From Maribacter sp. ACAM166 (lineage in GTDB: Bacteria; Bacteroidota; Bacteroidia; Flavobacteriales; Flavobacteriaceae): a stretch of DNA of 64,000 nt. The notes beneath the pieces are model-generated. The model worked only from the letters and a program-made list of their open reading frames with translations. It did not search any database and had not been told where the DNA came from. The translations under genes were made by a program, and so were the position numbers. This document shows, one piece after another, positions 35,951-46,650 of the stretch. Each line of letters begins with the position of its first letter. The stretch's first letter is position 1. The stretch is from positions 235,124 through 299,123 of the forward strand of contig NZ_VAUW01000003.1 of assembly GCF_005771495.1 (NCBI RefSeq), written 5' to 3'.

Positions 35951-37495
35951 ATGAAATTATTTAGTACAAAGCAAGTATATAAAGCAGATCAAATTACCAC
36001 GAAGAAACAAGGTATAGCCGGTGAAGAATTAATGGAACGTGCGTCTTTACAGTTATTTAATTGGATGCATTTACGCATGCAGGGCGCCCCTGTAAAAATT
36101 CATTTGTTCTGTGGTATAGGAAATAATGGTGGAGATGGTATAGCATTGGCTAGACATTTATTGGAACACGGTTATACTATAGCTGTTTACGTTGTTAACT
36201 ATAGTGAAAAACGCTCCAAAGATTTTCTAATTAATCTAGATCGTTTAAAAGAGCGAAAATGTTGGCCGAATTTTATGAATTTAGGTGACGAACTACCCGA
36301 GATTGATAAGGATGATATTATAGTGGACGGTATTTTTGGAATAGGACTTAATAGAACTCCTGATGTTTGGGTTGCTAAAATAATTCAGCATTTAAATACA
36401 TCGGAGGCATTTATATTATCGATTGATATTCCATCAGGTTTATTTGCTGATCAAGGGCCTAAGGATTTCGAAACCATTATAAAATCAAATTTTGTGCTAA
36501 GTTTTCAAACGCCTAAACTGGTGTTTTTTTTACCAGAAACTGGTCCGTTTATAAATCAGTGGGAGGTGTTGGATATTGGCTTAGACGCTGAGTATTTAAT
36601 GACAACGGAAACTGATTTTGAATTAATAGGTAAGAACGAAGTATTGGCACTGTATAAGCCTCGTGAAAAATATGGACATAAAGGCACATACGGACATACC
36701 ATGATAGTAGGTGGTAGTTATGGTAAAATAGGTGCTGTTTGTTTGGCGTCTAAGGCAGCGCTCCACGCTGGTAGTGGGTTAGTAACCTCATTTGTTCCAA
36801 AAATAGGGTATTCGATACTACAAACTGCTTTGCCAGAAATAATGGTGCTTACGGATACCGAGGAGGATTCTCTTACCAATATAAAGTTTGACATAAAGCC
36901 TACGGTTATAGGAATTGGGGTGGGTATGGGAGCAGACGCTAAAACTGTTGCTGCTTTTACCGATTTCTTGAATAGGAATAAACAGCCATTGGTAATTGAT
37001 GCAGACGCACTTAATATTCTTTCAAAATGCCCAGAGTTATTATTCAAAATACCAGAAGACACTATTTTAACTCCTCATCCAAAAGAGTTAGAAAGACTAA
37101 TAGGTGCGTGGAAAGATGATTTTGATAAACTGATTAAGGTGAAGGATTTTTCAAAAAAGTACAACTGTATCGTTGTCATTAAAGGGGCAAACACAATTAT
37201 TGTACACCATGATAAAGGTTTTGTGAATACCACAGGTAATCCTGGTATGGCTACAGCAGGTAGTGGAGATGTTTTAACGGGAATTATAGCCGGTCTAAGA
37301 GCTCAAGGGTATTCAGCTTTGAATGCTGCAATCTTTGGAGTGTATCTTCACGGAAAAGCAGGTGATATTGCTATAGAAAAAACAGGTTATCAGTCTTTAA
37401 CAGCATCCTGTATCATTGATAACTTAGGGAGCGCTTATCTTGATATGTTTTACGTTCCAGAGCAATCACAACCCGAAGTAGAAAATGCAAACTAA
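35951..37495 (+). CDS. nnr: Bifunctional NAD(P)H-hydrate epimerase / ADP-dependent dehydratase
   Basis: The product has 514 residues from ATG 35951 (MKLFSTKQVYKADQITTKKQ); the frame extends to 35894 but that part overlaps the thr promoter. The N-terminal YjeF epimerase domain has FCGIGNNGGDGIALAR. The C-terminal ribokinase-like dehydratase has GHKGTYGHTMIVGGSYGKIG and NPGMATAGSGDVLTGIIAGL. The enzyme repairs hydrated NADH and NADPH. It is divergent from the thr operon. Confidence 0.95.
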   Translation: MKLFSTKQVYKADQITTKKQGIAGEELMERASLQLFNWMHLRMQGAPVKIHLFCGIGNNGGDGIALARHLLEHGYTIAVYVVNYSEKRSKDFLINLDRLKERKCWPNFMNLGDELPEIDKDDIIVDGIFGIGLNRTPDVWVAKIIQHLNTSEAFILSIDIPSGLFADQGPKDFETIIKSNFVLSFQTPKLVFFLPETGPFINQWEVLDIGLDAEYLMTTETDFELIGKNEVLALYKPREKYGHKGTYGHTMIVGGSYGKIGAVCLASKAALHAGSGLVTSFVPKIGYSILQTALPEIMVLTDTEEDSLTNIKFDIKPTVIGIGVGMGADAKTVAAFTDFLNRNKQPLVIDADALNILSKCPELLFKIPEDTILTPHPKELERLIGAWKDDFDKLIKVKDFSKKYNCIVVIKGANTIIVHHDKGFVNTTGNPGMATAGSGDVLTGIIAGLRAQGYSALNAAIFGVYLHGKAGDIAIEKTGYQSLTASCIIDNLGSAYLDMFYVPEQSQPEVENAN

Positions 37496-37532
37496 TAAAT
37501 AAGGTAGCAAGTATAGCTTATCAGAAATGAGA

Positions 37533-37931
37533 TTAAGAATTAATCCTTCTTTTCACCCACTTAAGAGCATTGTTATATTCAATGAAAAACTTCATTGGTT
37601 TTTTATAGAATAATTTTTCAATCTTAAAGTTGTGCATATCTATCTCCTTAACAGATACAATTGCAAATGCTTTAAGGTTGTCTAATTGTTTTAGGTAGTT
37701 ATAAATGGTCGGATCAATTGCAAATGAATTTTTACGTAAACTTATAAATCCAAAATTTTTATCCCTAAAATGTATTTCTGAAATACCAATAATTTGGTAT
37801 GCTCGCTCAAGGGTTAAAGTAGCACCTTCATCGAAAATGGATACCATATAATTTTCAAATACTTGAATTTTTCCTGTTTCCAATTCGTATTCCCGTACAA
37901 TTACCTTCTTTTTGGTAGATTCAATTTTCAT
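37533..37931 (-). CDS. Conserved-looking hypothetical protein
   Basis: This 132-residue soluble protein alternates strands and helices (VIVREYELETGKIQVFENYM, SEIHFRDKNFGFISLRKNS, LKAFAIVSVKEIDMHNFKIE) and ends with a basic helix. The pattern recalls the small SpoIIAA/STAS-like flavobacterial proteins, but no phosphorylation site is evident. It converges with nnr and has no close operon partner. Confidence 0.7.
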   Translation of the reverse strand: MKIESTKKKVIVREYELETGKIQVFENYMVSIFDEGATLTLERAYQIIGISEIHFRDKNFGFISLRKNSFAIDPTIYNYLKQLDNLKAFAIVSVKEIDMHNFKIEKLFYKKPMKFFIEYNNALKWVKRRINS

Positions 37932-38110
37932 TATGCTCGTATTATTATAGTGTGTCTGGAGTAAAAGTAAATTGAACTTTAATCTTGGAATAAATTAATG
38001 GTTTAAATGCGTAAATATCGTTTGTACTGTTTAGTGCTAGTACTATAATGAAAATTAACAATCCGATACTGACAATTTTAGTAGCTTAATTAATTCTAGA
38101 ATAGAAAGAA

Positions 38111-39168
38111 CTATTGGAATACTAATTCCGTTAACTTTTTTTTTAAAGCCAAATGCTTTGCTCCACGTACAGATTTTGAGCTTGCTGAAACTATTTCAAT
38201 CCAATCTGTAACCTTATTGTTTTCGTTCGTTTTTTTGTTCCAACGTCCAGCTAATTCAATAGCTGACGTATTTGCTAAAATTTCAATTATAGAATTGATG
38301 TTCTCAAATAAGTTTATAAATATTCTTGGAACTTGCTTATATTCTTTATTGTTCAATATAATACAGCTCTCCCTTTTGCAGTAAATGCATCTCTAACATT
38401 TGGGCAAACAAGACCTTCGTTTTTAACTAACCAAATTGCAAAACGACTATACTTATCTTGACGATGTCCAAAAATTTCTAGAAACACGACCATTGCTGTA
38501 TTAACAAAATCGTCTTGTTCGGCAGAAGATAAGTTGTTCTAAATATTGATAATAAGGTTACTTGCTTTTTCGGTGTCTTGAATCCACCATAAATCTTGTC
38601 CAGGTTTTAATTTACTTTTGTAGTAATCTGTAATTGATTTTATAGGATTTTTATTTTAACGTAAAATGTCGTGAGATGTATTTATTTCATCAAAAATTGT
38701 CTTGCCTTTTTCCAAGTTCATATCAATTAAATACCTTGGCGATTGCGTAACAACGACTTCCGATAGACATTCTTCGTAAGCCCGACATCTAAATTCAATT
38801 GGCTTTCCAAGTTTTCCGAAACGCATAAAAATTCGCTAAACATCATCAACCCTTGTAGATTCTAAAACACTATTTCCGGTAGTTTTCCAATGGTTTTGTG
38901 TTGTAGTTTTAACTTCAATCCCATAAAATTTTTTAGCAACAATATCAGGAAATTTTTGTCCGCCAATCAGTTCTATTGAGTTTTCAAATTCGGAGCCGAC
39001 TGCTAAATCGGTCATAACATCTCGCACGTAAGGTTCAAGTTTGTTTCCTCTTAACTGTTCAATCTTTATAGGAGATTTCTTTGCGTGAGCGTTTAATTCT
39101 TCAATTGTTGAATTTAATAAAGCGTTGAACTCGCTTTTATGTGGTTCTGAATTTATTTATACTACCAT
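38111..39168 (-). pseudogene. Broken type II restriction endonuclease (PD-(D/E)XK)
   Basis: One frame runs from ATG 39168 to about 38353 and is protein-like throughout, but it is cut by stop codons at 39157-39159, 38836-38838, 38656-38658 and 38539-38541. At about 38355 a single-base shift moves the protein into another frame, which continues to 38111. The rebuilt product would have about 350 residues. It holds the nuclease signature FPDIVAKKFYGIEVKTTTQ (PD, then E-V-K). It ends the operon of the XRE regulator and cytosine methyltransferase, so it is the former restriction partner. Cutting activity must be lost. Confidence 0.85.
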
Positions 39169-39173
39169 TTAAT

Positions 39174-39446
39174 TCAAGATATATCTGTTCCAATACCAAA
39201 CTTTTCTCTTAATGGTTTATTGATTTCTAAACCAAATAGGTATATATCCAAATTTTTACTTTCGCATAGATTCCAACACGATTCTAAAGTTAAATTTAAT
39301 TATGCCTTTTCGCTTTCTTCTAAACCATAGGTCTTGAAATCTTCATCAGGTGACCAATTAAGACCAAAATAGGTGTTCATTTATATGAAGAAATTTTCTA
39401 TATTTTTCAAAGTTTCTATCTTTTCTGTTTTTATAGTTTTTCTCAT
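39174..39446 (-). pseudogene. Broken small gene of the restriction-modification operon
   Basis: A 90-codon frame begins 2 bp after the methyltransferase stop (ATG 39446) and ends TGA at 39174-39176. Two in-frame TAA codons interrupt it at 39381-39383 and 39300-39302. The pieces read MRKTIKTEKIETLKNIENFF, MNTYFGLNWSPDEDFKTYGL and FGLEINKPLREKFGIGTDIS, which look like genuine protein. Function unknown; possibly an accessory or the N-terminal part of the restriction function. Confidence 0.7.
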
Positions 39447-39448
39447 AA

Positions 39449-40816
39449 TTATGATTTTTTAAAATATAAATCCCAAACATCTTCTATTCTCATTGCTAAA
39501 TTGTAGGCGAGTAGCGGAGGAACAGCATTACCAATTACTTTATATGCTTTTGAAGGGCTTACCAAATATGAACCTTTACGACCATGTTTGTTTTCAATTA
39601 CAAACTCGTAATCAGGTGGAAAAGTTTGAATTAAAGCACATTCCCTTGGTGTTAAACGCCTCTCTTTTAGGCCTTTTGAGAGTTCGTCTGTTAGTATTCC
39701 TCCGTTCTTTTTTGATAATCTTCTAAACTCAATATTTCCGTGATGTTCAGCTCTAATCGTTGGGCTAATTCCATCTGGTTTTATTTCTACTTGACCTTGG
39801 CAATGTTTACCCATAAATTTTGCTTTTGAATAAAATTTTTGAGATAAATCTTTTGATTTTTCAGGCTCATTTATATTAGCAAAAAGTCCTTTTAAATCTA
39901 CATGTCGTTTTAAACCTTCTCCATCTGTCGTGTAAGCGTGTGTTGGTTTTGGATAAGGAGTATATTTATCTGAAATATTGTCTTTTTTTAATTGTTCAAG
40001 TGCAGATTTTTTTAATGCAGATTTTTTGATTCCTACAAAGAAAACTCGTTCTCTCGATTGCGGAACACCATAATCTGCTGCGTGTAAAACACGAGGTTTT
40101 AAAACTAAATATCCATTATCTCCTGCAGAAGAAAAATCACTTTGAATAATATCTTTTACATTTGAAAGGTTAACCAAACCTTTTACATTTTCTGCAATAA
40201 AAATTTTAGGCTGGGTTATTTCAATAACCTGTTTCATCCACATATAAAGCTGCCCACGAGTTTCTTCGGTTGCGGTGTTTTCTGTATTGAATTCGCCTTT
40301 ATGATTTTTGTGTGAACCAAAACCGTTTCTCTTTCCTGCAATACTAAAATCTTGACAAGGAAAACCACCAGTTACAATGTCAATATATTTAGGAAAAACC
40401 GTTGTTCCGCTTTGATGCAGTTTTACCAAATCGACAATGCTGTCTGTTTGGTAATCTTCTGCGTTGTGTCCTCTTTTTGAAAAGTAGTTTACCCAAGCAT
40501 TTCTTGCATCTTTTAAAATATCATTGGCAAAAACTGTTTTAAAGCGTGTTTTTTTGAGTTGAATAAAATTATTGTCCAGATCTTTGTTTATAAAATTAGG
40601 ATTTAGAACCTCGTTCACGGATGCTTTTGAAACTGAGAAATCTCCTTCAAATCCTAAATCCATACCACCACAACCAGAAAAAAGGGAAAGCATATTTAAG
40701 GTAGATTTCCCTTCTTTGATTTTCTTTGTGACTTTTTCTTTTGTATAAAATTTTACTGCCAATTGAGGTTCCTTAACTACGCTCGTACTCTCGGTATCGC
40801 CTGTTATTGTTCGCAT
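39449..40816 (-). CDS. DNA (cytosine-5)-methyltransferase
   Basis: The 455-residue protein has every main C5-methylase motif in order: I (LSLFSGCGGMDLGF, about 43-56), IV (GGFPCQDFS, with the catalytic Cys), VI (ENVKGLV), VIII (QSRERVFFVGIK) and X (VIGNAVPPLLA). About 40 extra N-terminal residues precede the core. The target sequence cannot be read from the protein. Its gene lies 2 bp after the XRE regulator and is intact, while the downstream restriction genes are broken. It now acts as an orphan methylase. Confidence 0.95.
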   Translation of the reverse strand: MRTITGDTESTSVVKEPQLAVKFYTKEKVTKKIKEGKSTLNMLSLFSGCGGMDLGFEGDFSVSKASVNEVLNPNFINKDLDNNFIQLKKTRFKTVFANDILKDARNAWVNYFSKRGHNAEDYQTDSIVDLVKLHQSGTTVFPKYIDIVTGGFPCQDFSIAGKRNGFGSHKNHKGEFNTENTATEETRGQLYMWMKQVIEITQPKIFIAENVKGLVNLSNVKDIIQSDFSSAGDNGYLVLKPRVLHAADYGVPQSRERVFFVGIKKSALKKSALEQLKKDNISDKYTPYPKPTHAYTTDGEGLKRHVDLKGLFANINEPEKSKDLSQKFYSKAKFMGKHCQGQVEIKPDGISPTIRAEHHGNIEFRRLSKKNGGILTDELSKGLKERRLTPRECALIQTFPPDYEFVIENKHGRKGSYLVSPSKAYKVIGNAVPPLLAYNLAMRIEDVWDLYFKKS

Positions 40817-40818
40817 AG

Positions 40819-41127
40819 TTAGTTTTGTATCGGATGTGATTTTAAATATTTTATTTTTTTTTCAGCTACTTTTAGCACTTTTTCGGCACAATCTTCGCCC
40901 GCAATTTCATAAGCAATTTTGTCGCTAATAAATTGTACTAATAATTCGTCTTTATTAAGTTTAAGAATTTCAGAAAGTTTTCCCAACATTTCTTTTGTTG
41001 GTTTTCGCTCGTTTCTTTCTATTTTACTCAGTATAGCTTGGTCAATATCAACATAAGCTGAAACTTGCCTTAAAAAAAGGCCGAGAGTTTGTCTTTTATT
41101 CCGTAAAATTTGTCCGATTGTTTCCAT
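40819..41127 (-). CDS. XRE-family regulator of the restriction-modification operon (controller-like)
   Basis: The 102-residue protein has an N-terminal XRE helix-turn-helix at about 8-60 (IGQILRNKRQTLGLFLRQ, then AILSKIERNERKPTKEML). A C-terminal helix-rich extension ends KKIKYLKSHPIQN. Such proteins usually precede m5C methylases and time their expression, like C proteins. It is 2 bp before the methyltransferase gene. A CTTGACAGTAAGTGTCAAATT stretch with TTGACA...TGTCAA inverted arms lies at about 41140-41160 and could be its operator. Confidence 0.85.
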   Translation of the reverse strand: METIGQILRNKRQTLGLFLRQVSAYVDIDQAILSKIERNERKPTKEMLGKLSEILKLNKDELLVQFISDKIAYEIAGEDCAEKVLKVAEKKIKYLKSHPIQN

Positions 41128-41218
41128 TTGAAAATTATTACTTGACAGTAAGTGTCAAATTTAATTCATCAAAACGTATAAATTGATTAAATATTTAAGA
41201 ATTTAAATCAATTGTACG

Positions 41219-41248
41219 AAAAAGGAGTCCGATGAGGGACTCCTTTTT
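41219..41248 (-). terminator. Terminator of clpC
   Basis: AAAAAGGAGTC (41219-41229) and GACTCCTTTTT (41238-41248) form an 11-bp stem around an 8-nt loop, followed by a T run on the minus strand. It lies 26 bp after the clpC stop. Confidence 0.8.
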
Positions 41249-41273
41249 TTAATAAAATATGCTGTAAAAATTG

Positions 41274-43826
41274 TTATGTCTTAGGAGTCTCTTCCTCAGC
41301 TTTCTCAATTTTAATAGTTAATTCTTCACTTTTCTTATCAAGATCGATATAAATACTATCTCCCTCTTTAAGCTTAGAATTCACTATTTCTTCTGCTAGG
41401 GCATCTTCAATATACTTTTGAATAGCTCTTTTAAGCGGTCTTGCACCATATTGCTTATCGAATCCTTTTTCAGCAATATAATCTTTTGCACTGTCGGTAA
41501 GAATTAAATGATAACCGATATCCTCAATTCTTCTATACAGTTTAGCAAGTTCAATATCAATAATTTGATGAATATGCTCTCTTTCAAGTGCATTGAATAC
41601 GATTACGTCATCAATTCTATTTAAAAACTCAGGAGCGAATGCTTTTTTAAGGGCATTTTCTATTACTCCTTTTTGATGTGAAAATTCTTGCGATTTTTTA
41701 GCTGATGTTCCAAAACCTACACCTTGACCAAAATCTTTCAATTGTCTAGCGCCAATATTGGAGGTCATGATTATAATTGTATTTCTAAAGTCGATTTTAC
41801 GACCAAGACTATCCGTTAAATACCCGTCATCAAGTACTTGTAAAAGCATATTGAACACATCTGGATGCGCTTTTTCAACTTCATCAAGTAATATTACAGA
41901 ATAGGGCTTTCTTCTAACTTTTTCTGTTAGTTGACCACCTTCTTCATAGCCTACATATCCTGGAGGTGCACCAACTAATCTTGAGATGGCAAACTTTTCC
42001 ATGTATTCACTCATATCGATACGTATAAGCGCATCTTCTGAGTCAAAAAGTTCTTTTGCAAGTACTTTAGCTAACTGAGTTTTACCAACACCTGTCTGTC
42101 CTAGAAAGATAAAGGAGCCAATTGGTTTATTTGGATCTTTTAAACCTGCTCTATTTCGTTGAATAGCTTTAGAAACTTTAGCAACCGCTTCATCTTGACC
42201 AATTACATTCGCCTTAATCAGTTGAGGTAATTCTGCTAATTTATTACTTTCTGTCTGTGCAATTCTATTGACAGGAATACCGCTCATCATAGAAACTACG
42301 TCTGCAACATTGTCTTCACTTACGATTTCTTTGTTAAGTTTGCTATCATCTTCCCAACGCTCTTGTGCAATGGCAAGTTCTTTTTCTAAACTTTTTTCAT
42401 CATCACGCAGTTTTGCAGCCTCTTCATACTTCTGTTTTTTGACTACACTATTTTTAAGCTCACGAACGTCTTCCAATTTCTTTTCCAATTCAATGATTTG
42501 TTTTGGAACGTCCATATTAACGATATGTACACGTGAACCTGCCTCATCCAAGGCATCAATCGCCTTGTCCGGTAGAAAGCGATCTGTCATATACCTGCTA
42601 GTCAATTTCACACAAGCTATTATTGCTTCGTCGGTATAGGTTACATTGTGATGGTCTTCGTATTTGCTTTTTATATTATGTAAAATTTCAATGGTCTCAT
42701 CAACTGTGGTAGGTTCAACGATGACTTTTTGAAATCTTCTTTCTAAAGCACCATCTTTCTCTATATACTGCCTATACTCATCTAATGTTGTGGCGCCAAT
42801 ACATTGAATTTCACCTCTTGCCAAGGCAGGCTTGAACATATTTGAAGCATCTAAACTTCCTGTTGCGCCTCCTGCACCAACAATGGTATGGATTTCATCA
42901 ATGAATAAAATAACATCGTCATTTTTTTCAAGCTCGTTCATTACCGCTTTCATTCGCTCTTCAAACTGACCACGATATTTGGTGCCAGCAACCAATGAAG
43001 CTAAATCAAGTGTAACCACTCTTTTGTTAAAAAGAATTCTAGAAACCTTTTTATCAATTATGCGTAAAGCCAAACCTTCGGCAATAGCACTTTTACCAAC
43101 TCCTGGCTCACCGATAAGCAAGGGGTTGTTCTTTTTTCTTCTACTAAGAATTTGTGAAACACGTTCAATTTCCTTTTCACGACCAACGACGGGATCTAAC
43201 TTGTTTTCTTCTGCCATTTGGGTAAGGTCCCTTCCGAAATTATCCAACACGGGTGTTTTGGATTTTTTGGTTCCCTTTTGTCCTGAGGTAGCACCAAACG
43301 TACTTTCCTTTCCTTCGTTAGTGTCCTCAGGGTCACTAGGAAAAGATTCGGCCGTTGGGCCATCTACGATATCGTCGTCACTTGTAATCATAAATTTGAA
43401 CTGCTCTTTAACCCCGTCATAATCAACTTTTAATTTGTGTAAAAGTTTTGTTGTAGGGTCATTTTCATTTCTAAGAATACAAAGTAAAAGGTGAGCGGTA
43501 TTTATCGAAGAACTCTGAAAAAGTTTGGCTTCTAAAAAAGTTGTTTTTAGCGCACGTTCAGCTTGTCTCGTTAAATGCAAGTTCTTCTTATCTTTTTGGA
43601 CACCGCTAGCATTAGGGTTGGAAGGGCTTAGAATTTCTACTTTTCTACGCAAATGTTCCAAATCAACTTCCAGGGCATCTAAAATACTAATAGCCTTCCC
43701 GTTTCCATCTCTAAGAAGCCCTAACATAAGGTGCTCGGTACCGATAAAATCGTGACCAAGTCGTAATGCTTCTTCCTTACTATAAGCAATTACATCCTTT
43801 ACTCTTGGGGAAAAATTATCATCCAT
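41274..43826 (-). CDS. clpC: ATP-dependent Clp protease ATP-binding subunit ClpC
   Basis: The 850-residue protein has two N-terminal Clp repeats (about 1-145), AAA module 1 with GEPGVGKS near 238, a middle domain with a UVR-like KQKYEEAAKLRDDEK coil, and AAA module 2 with LGQTGVGKT near 575. The C-terminus holds IEDALAEEIV. It unfolds substrates and feeds them to ClpP. It is divergent from gyrA across 259 bp. Confidence 0.97.
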   Translation of the reverse strand: MDDNFSPRVKDVIAYSKEEALRLGHDFIGTEHLMLGLLRDGNGKAISILDALEVDLEHLRRKVEILSPSNPNASGVQKDKKNLHLTRQAERALKTTFLEAKLFQSSSINTAHLLLCILRNENDPTTKLLHKLKVDYDGVKEQFKFMITSDDDIVDGPTAESFPSDPEDTNEGKESTFGATSGQKGTKKSKTPVLDNFGRDLTQMAEENKLDPVVGREKEIERVSQILSRRKKNNPLLIGEPGVGKSAIAEGLALRIIDKKVSRILFNKRVVTLDLASLVAGTKYRGQFEERMKAVMNELEKNDDVILFIDEIHTIVGAGGATGSLDASNMFKPALARGEIQCIGATTLDEYRQYIEKDGALERRFQKVIVEPTTVDETIEILHNIKSKYEDHHNVTYTDEAIIACVKLTSRYMTDRFLPDKAIDALDEAGSRVHIVNMDVPKQIIELEKKLEDVRELKNSVVKKQKYEEAAKLRDDEKSLEKELAIAQERWEDDSKLNKEIVSEDNVADVVSMMSGIPVNRIAQTESNKLAELPQLIKANVIGQDEAVAKVSKAIQRNRAGLKDPNKPIGSFIFLGQTGVGKTQLAKVLAKELFDSEDALIRIDMSEYMEKFAISRLVGAPPGYVGYEEGGQLTEKVRRKPYSVILLDEVEKAHPDVFNMLLQVLDDGYLTDSLGRKIDFRNTIIIMTSNIGARQLKDFGQGVGFGTSAKKSQEFSHQKGVIENALKKAFAPEFLNRIDDVIVFNALEREHIHQIIDIELAKLYRRIEDIGYHLILTDSAKDYIAEKGFDKQYGARPLKRAIQKYIEDALAEEIVNSKLKEGDSIYIDLDKKSEELTIKIEKAEEETPKT

Positions 43827-44019
43827 ATACTATAATTATCAACTATAAAATTACTAAATCTCCTTCAATCAAAGGCAAATACCATACCTATAATCGTTAA
43901 AGTTATTGTAAAACCCATAAAATGTGAGTCTAAAAGGATGAAAATCATCGTATAAATGAATAATTAACATTACTTGGGTAGGTGTTAATAAAATTTGATA
44001 TTATTAAATCAAGTTGTTC

Positions 44020-44048
44020 TTGAAACGCCTAGGATTTAAGTATATTGG
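44020..44048 (+). promoter_or_regulatory. Possible promoter of gyrA
   Basis: TTG at 44020-44022, an 18-bp spacer and TATATTGG at 44041-44048 match the Bacteroidetes promoter with one -7 mismatch. Translation of gyrA starts 38 bp downstream. Confidence 0.4.
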
Positions 44049-44085
44049 CTTGCTTTTTTACTAACAAAAAACAGAAGATTTTAAA

Positions 44086-46620
44086 ATGACTGACGGTGAA
44101 AAATTGATACCCATTAATATTGAAGATGAAATGAAATCTGCTTACATTGATTACTCAATGTCGGTCATTGTGTCACGAGCCCTGCCAGATGTCAGGGACG
44201 GGTTAAAACCAGTACACAGAAGAGTTCTTTTCGGAATGCATGAATTAGGGGTTAGAAGTAATAGCTCACATAAAAAATCTGCTCGTATTGTCGGGGAGGT
44301 TCTTGGTAAGTATCACCCCCACGGTGATACTTCAGTATATGATGCGATGGTTCGTATGGCTCAAGAATGGAGTCTGCGTTATATGCTTGTGGATGGTCAA
44401 GGTAACTTTGGGTCTATAGATGGTGATAGCCCTGCAGCAATGCGATATACGGAAGCCCGTATGCGTAAGATTGCGGATGATATGCTAGCAGATATAGATA
44501 AAGAAACTGTAGACTATCAATTAAATTTTGATGATTCTTTGAAAGAGCCTACCGTACTTCCTACTAGGGTTCCTACCCTGTTGATTAATGGAGCATCTGG
44601 TATTGCTGTGGGTATGGCTACAAATATGCCTCCCCATAATCTAGCAGAAGTTATTGACGGTACGGTTGCATATATTGATAACAATGACATTGAAATCGAT
44701 GAGCTAATAACTCATATAAAAGCTCCCGATTTTCCAACGGGTGGTATTATTTATGGGTATGATGGTGTAAAGGAAGCTTTTCATACAGGAAAAGGACGTG
44801 TTATGATGCGTGCTAAAGCGACCTTTGAAGAGGTGCAAGGAAGAGAATGTATCATCGTTCATGAGATTCCTTATCAGGTGAACAAGGCGGATATGATTAA
44901 GAAAACCGCTGACCTTGTCAATGATAAGAAAATTGAAGGTATTTCAAATATTAGAGACGAGTCTGACCGTAATGGTATGCGTATCGTGTACATCTTAAAA
45001 AGAGATGCAATACCTAATATAGTTTTGAATATGTTGTATAAGTATACAGCATTACAAACCTCTTTTAGTGTCAATAATATTGCCCTTGTGAATGGAAGGC
45101 CACAATTATTGAACGTAAAGGAAATGATTCATTACTTTGTAGAGCATCGCCATGAGGTTGTGGTTAGACGCACCCAGTTTGAGTTGAAAAAGGCTGAGGA
45201 CCGCGCGCATATATTAGAAGGATTGATTATTGCCTCAGACAATATTGATGAGGTAATTGCAATCATAAGAGCTTCTAATAATGCAGACCAAGCTCGCGAA
45301 AACTTAATAGAGCGCTTTAAGTTGAGTGAAGTTCAGGCTAAGGCAATTGTAGAAATGCGATTACGTCAACTTACTGGTCTGGAGCAGGACAAGCTTAGAA
45401 CGGAATTTGATGAAATTATACTTTTGATTGCTGATTTAAAGGATATACTTGACAAAAAGGAGCGCAGAATGCAAATCATAAAAGATGAGCTGCAGGAGAT
45501 AAGGGATAAGTATGGCGATGAAAGAAGATCTGAAATTAATATTGCAGGTGGAGACCTAAGTATGGAGGATATGATACCAGATGAACAAGTGGTCATTACT
45601 ATCTCTCATGCAGGTTATATCAAAAGAACAGCATTATCAGAATATAAGACACAACATAGGGGTGGAGTAGGTCAAAAAGCATCTTCAACTAGAAATGAAG
45701 ATTTCTTGGAGCATCTATTTGTAGGTACCAACCACCAATACATGTTGTTCTTTACTCAAAAAGGGAAGTGTTTCTGGATGAGGGTTTTTGAAATACCTGA
45801 GGGTAGTAGAACTTCAAAAGGGAGAGCGATACAAAATCTGATTAATATTGAGCAAGATGATAGTGTAAAAGCATTTATATGTACGCAAGATTTAAAGGAT
45901 GAGGAGTATATAAATGCCCATTGTGTTATTATGGCAACTAAGAAAGGTGTCGTGAAAAAAACATCTTTGGAGCAATATTCTAGACCACGACAAAATGGTA
46001 TTAATGCTATTACCATTCGTGATGGGGATGAATTGTTAGAGGCGAGATTAACAACAGGTACAAGCCAAATATTCTTAGGGCTAAAATCTGGTAAGGCAAT
46101 TCGTTTCGAAGAAAGCAAGACTAGACCTATGGGAAGGAATGCTTCTGGAGTACGTGGAATTACATTGGCTAATGAAGAAGATGAAGTAATTGGAATGGTT
46201 TCGGTTCATAATTTCGAAGATGAAATACTAGTAGTTTCCGAAAAAGGATATGGTAAGCGATCAAGTATAGAAGATTACAGAATCACAAACAGAGGCGGTA
46301 AGGGTGTTAAGACAATTAGTGTAACCGAAAAGACCGGTGGACTAGTTGCTATTAAAAACGTTACCGATTCTGATGATTTAATGATTATAAACAAATCTGG
46401 TATTGCTATTCGTATGAGCGTTGAAGATTTACGTGTAATGGGAAGAGCTACTCAGGGTGTTAAATTGATAAACATTAAGGGTAATGATTCAATAGCAGCA
46501 GTTGCCAAGGTCATGAAAGATGAAGACGATTTGGAAGAATCTGAAATACTTGATATTGAGGTTGATACAGAAAATGGCACGGAGATTGATTCAGATGATA
46601 TCGATGAAAAAACATCATAA
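44086..46620 (+). CDS. gyrA: DNA gyrase subunit A
   Basis: The 844-residue protein includes [19 protein letters not shown], the catalytic tyrosine in [10 protein letters not shown] (Tyr121) and the six-blade C-terminal wrapping domain. The quinolone region reads [11 protein letters not shown], with Thr82 at the Ser83 position of E. coli and the Asp87 equivalent kept; Thr is the wild-type state in some flavobacteria. The C-terminal tail is very acidic. The gene is 30 bp before the TPR gene. Confidence 0.97.
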   Translation: MTDGEKLIPINIEDEMKSAYIDYSMSVIVSRALPDVRDGLKPVHRRVLFGMHELGVRSNSSHKKSARIVGEVLGKYHPHGDTSVYDAMVRMAQEWSLRYMLVDGQGNFGSIDGDSPAAMRYTEARMRKIADDMLADIDKETVDYQLNFDDSLKEPTVLPTRVPTLLINGASGIAVGMATNMPPHNLAEVIDGTVAYIDNNDIEIDELITHIKAPDFPTGGIIYGYDGVKEAFHTGKGRVMMRAKATFEEVQGRECIIVHEIPYQVNKADMIKKTADLVNDKKIEGISNIRDESDRNGMRIVYILKRDAIPNIVLNMLYKYTALQTSFSVNNIALVNGRPQLLNVKEMIHYFVEHRHEVVVRRTQFELKKAEDRAHILEGLIIASDNIDEVIAIIRASNNADQARENLIERFKLSEVQAKAIVEMRLRQLTGLEQDKLRTEFDEIILLIADLKDILDKKERRMQIIKDELQEIRDKYGDERRSEINIAGGDLSMEDMIPDEQVVITISHAGYIKRTALSEYKTQHRGGVGQKASSTRNEDFLEHLFVGTNHQYMLFFTQKGKCFWMRVFEIPEGSRTSKGRAIQNLINIEQDDSVKAFICTQDLKDEEYINAHCVIMATKKGVVKKTSLEQYSRPRQNGINAITIRDGDELLEARLTTGTSQIFLGLKSGKAIRFEESKTRPMGRNASGVRGITLANEEDEVIGMVSVHNFEDEILVVSEKGYGKRSSIEDYRITNRGGKGVKTISVTEKTGGLVAIKNVTDSDDLMIINKSGIAIRMSVEDLRVMGRATQGVKLINIKGNDSIAAVAKVMKDEDDLEESEILDIEVDTENGTEIDSDDIDEKTS

Positions 46621-46650
46621 TTTTAAACACTAATTATTAATAGAATAAAA

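Noticed and set aside
38836..39027. Separate 63-residue gene
   Set aside because: It is one fragment of the broken endonuclease, in the same frame as the pieces before and after it.
38111..39168. Stop-codon recoding (readthrough) in the restriction genes
   Set aside because: TAA, TAG and a frameshift all occur, no recoding signal is visible, and neighbouring genes use these codons as ordinary stops. Decay is simpler.
41224..41240. Second copy of the yebC-end attachment core (CGATGAGGGA)
   Set aside because: Ten shared bases within the clpC terminator are expected by chance in a window of this size, and no integrase lies nearby.
44311..44343. Quinolone-resistance change in GyrA (Thr at the Ser83 position)
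   Set aside because: Thr is found as the wild-type residue in flavobacteria and Asp87 is kept, so it is no sign of selected resistance.
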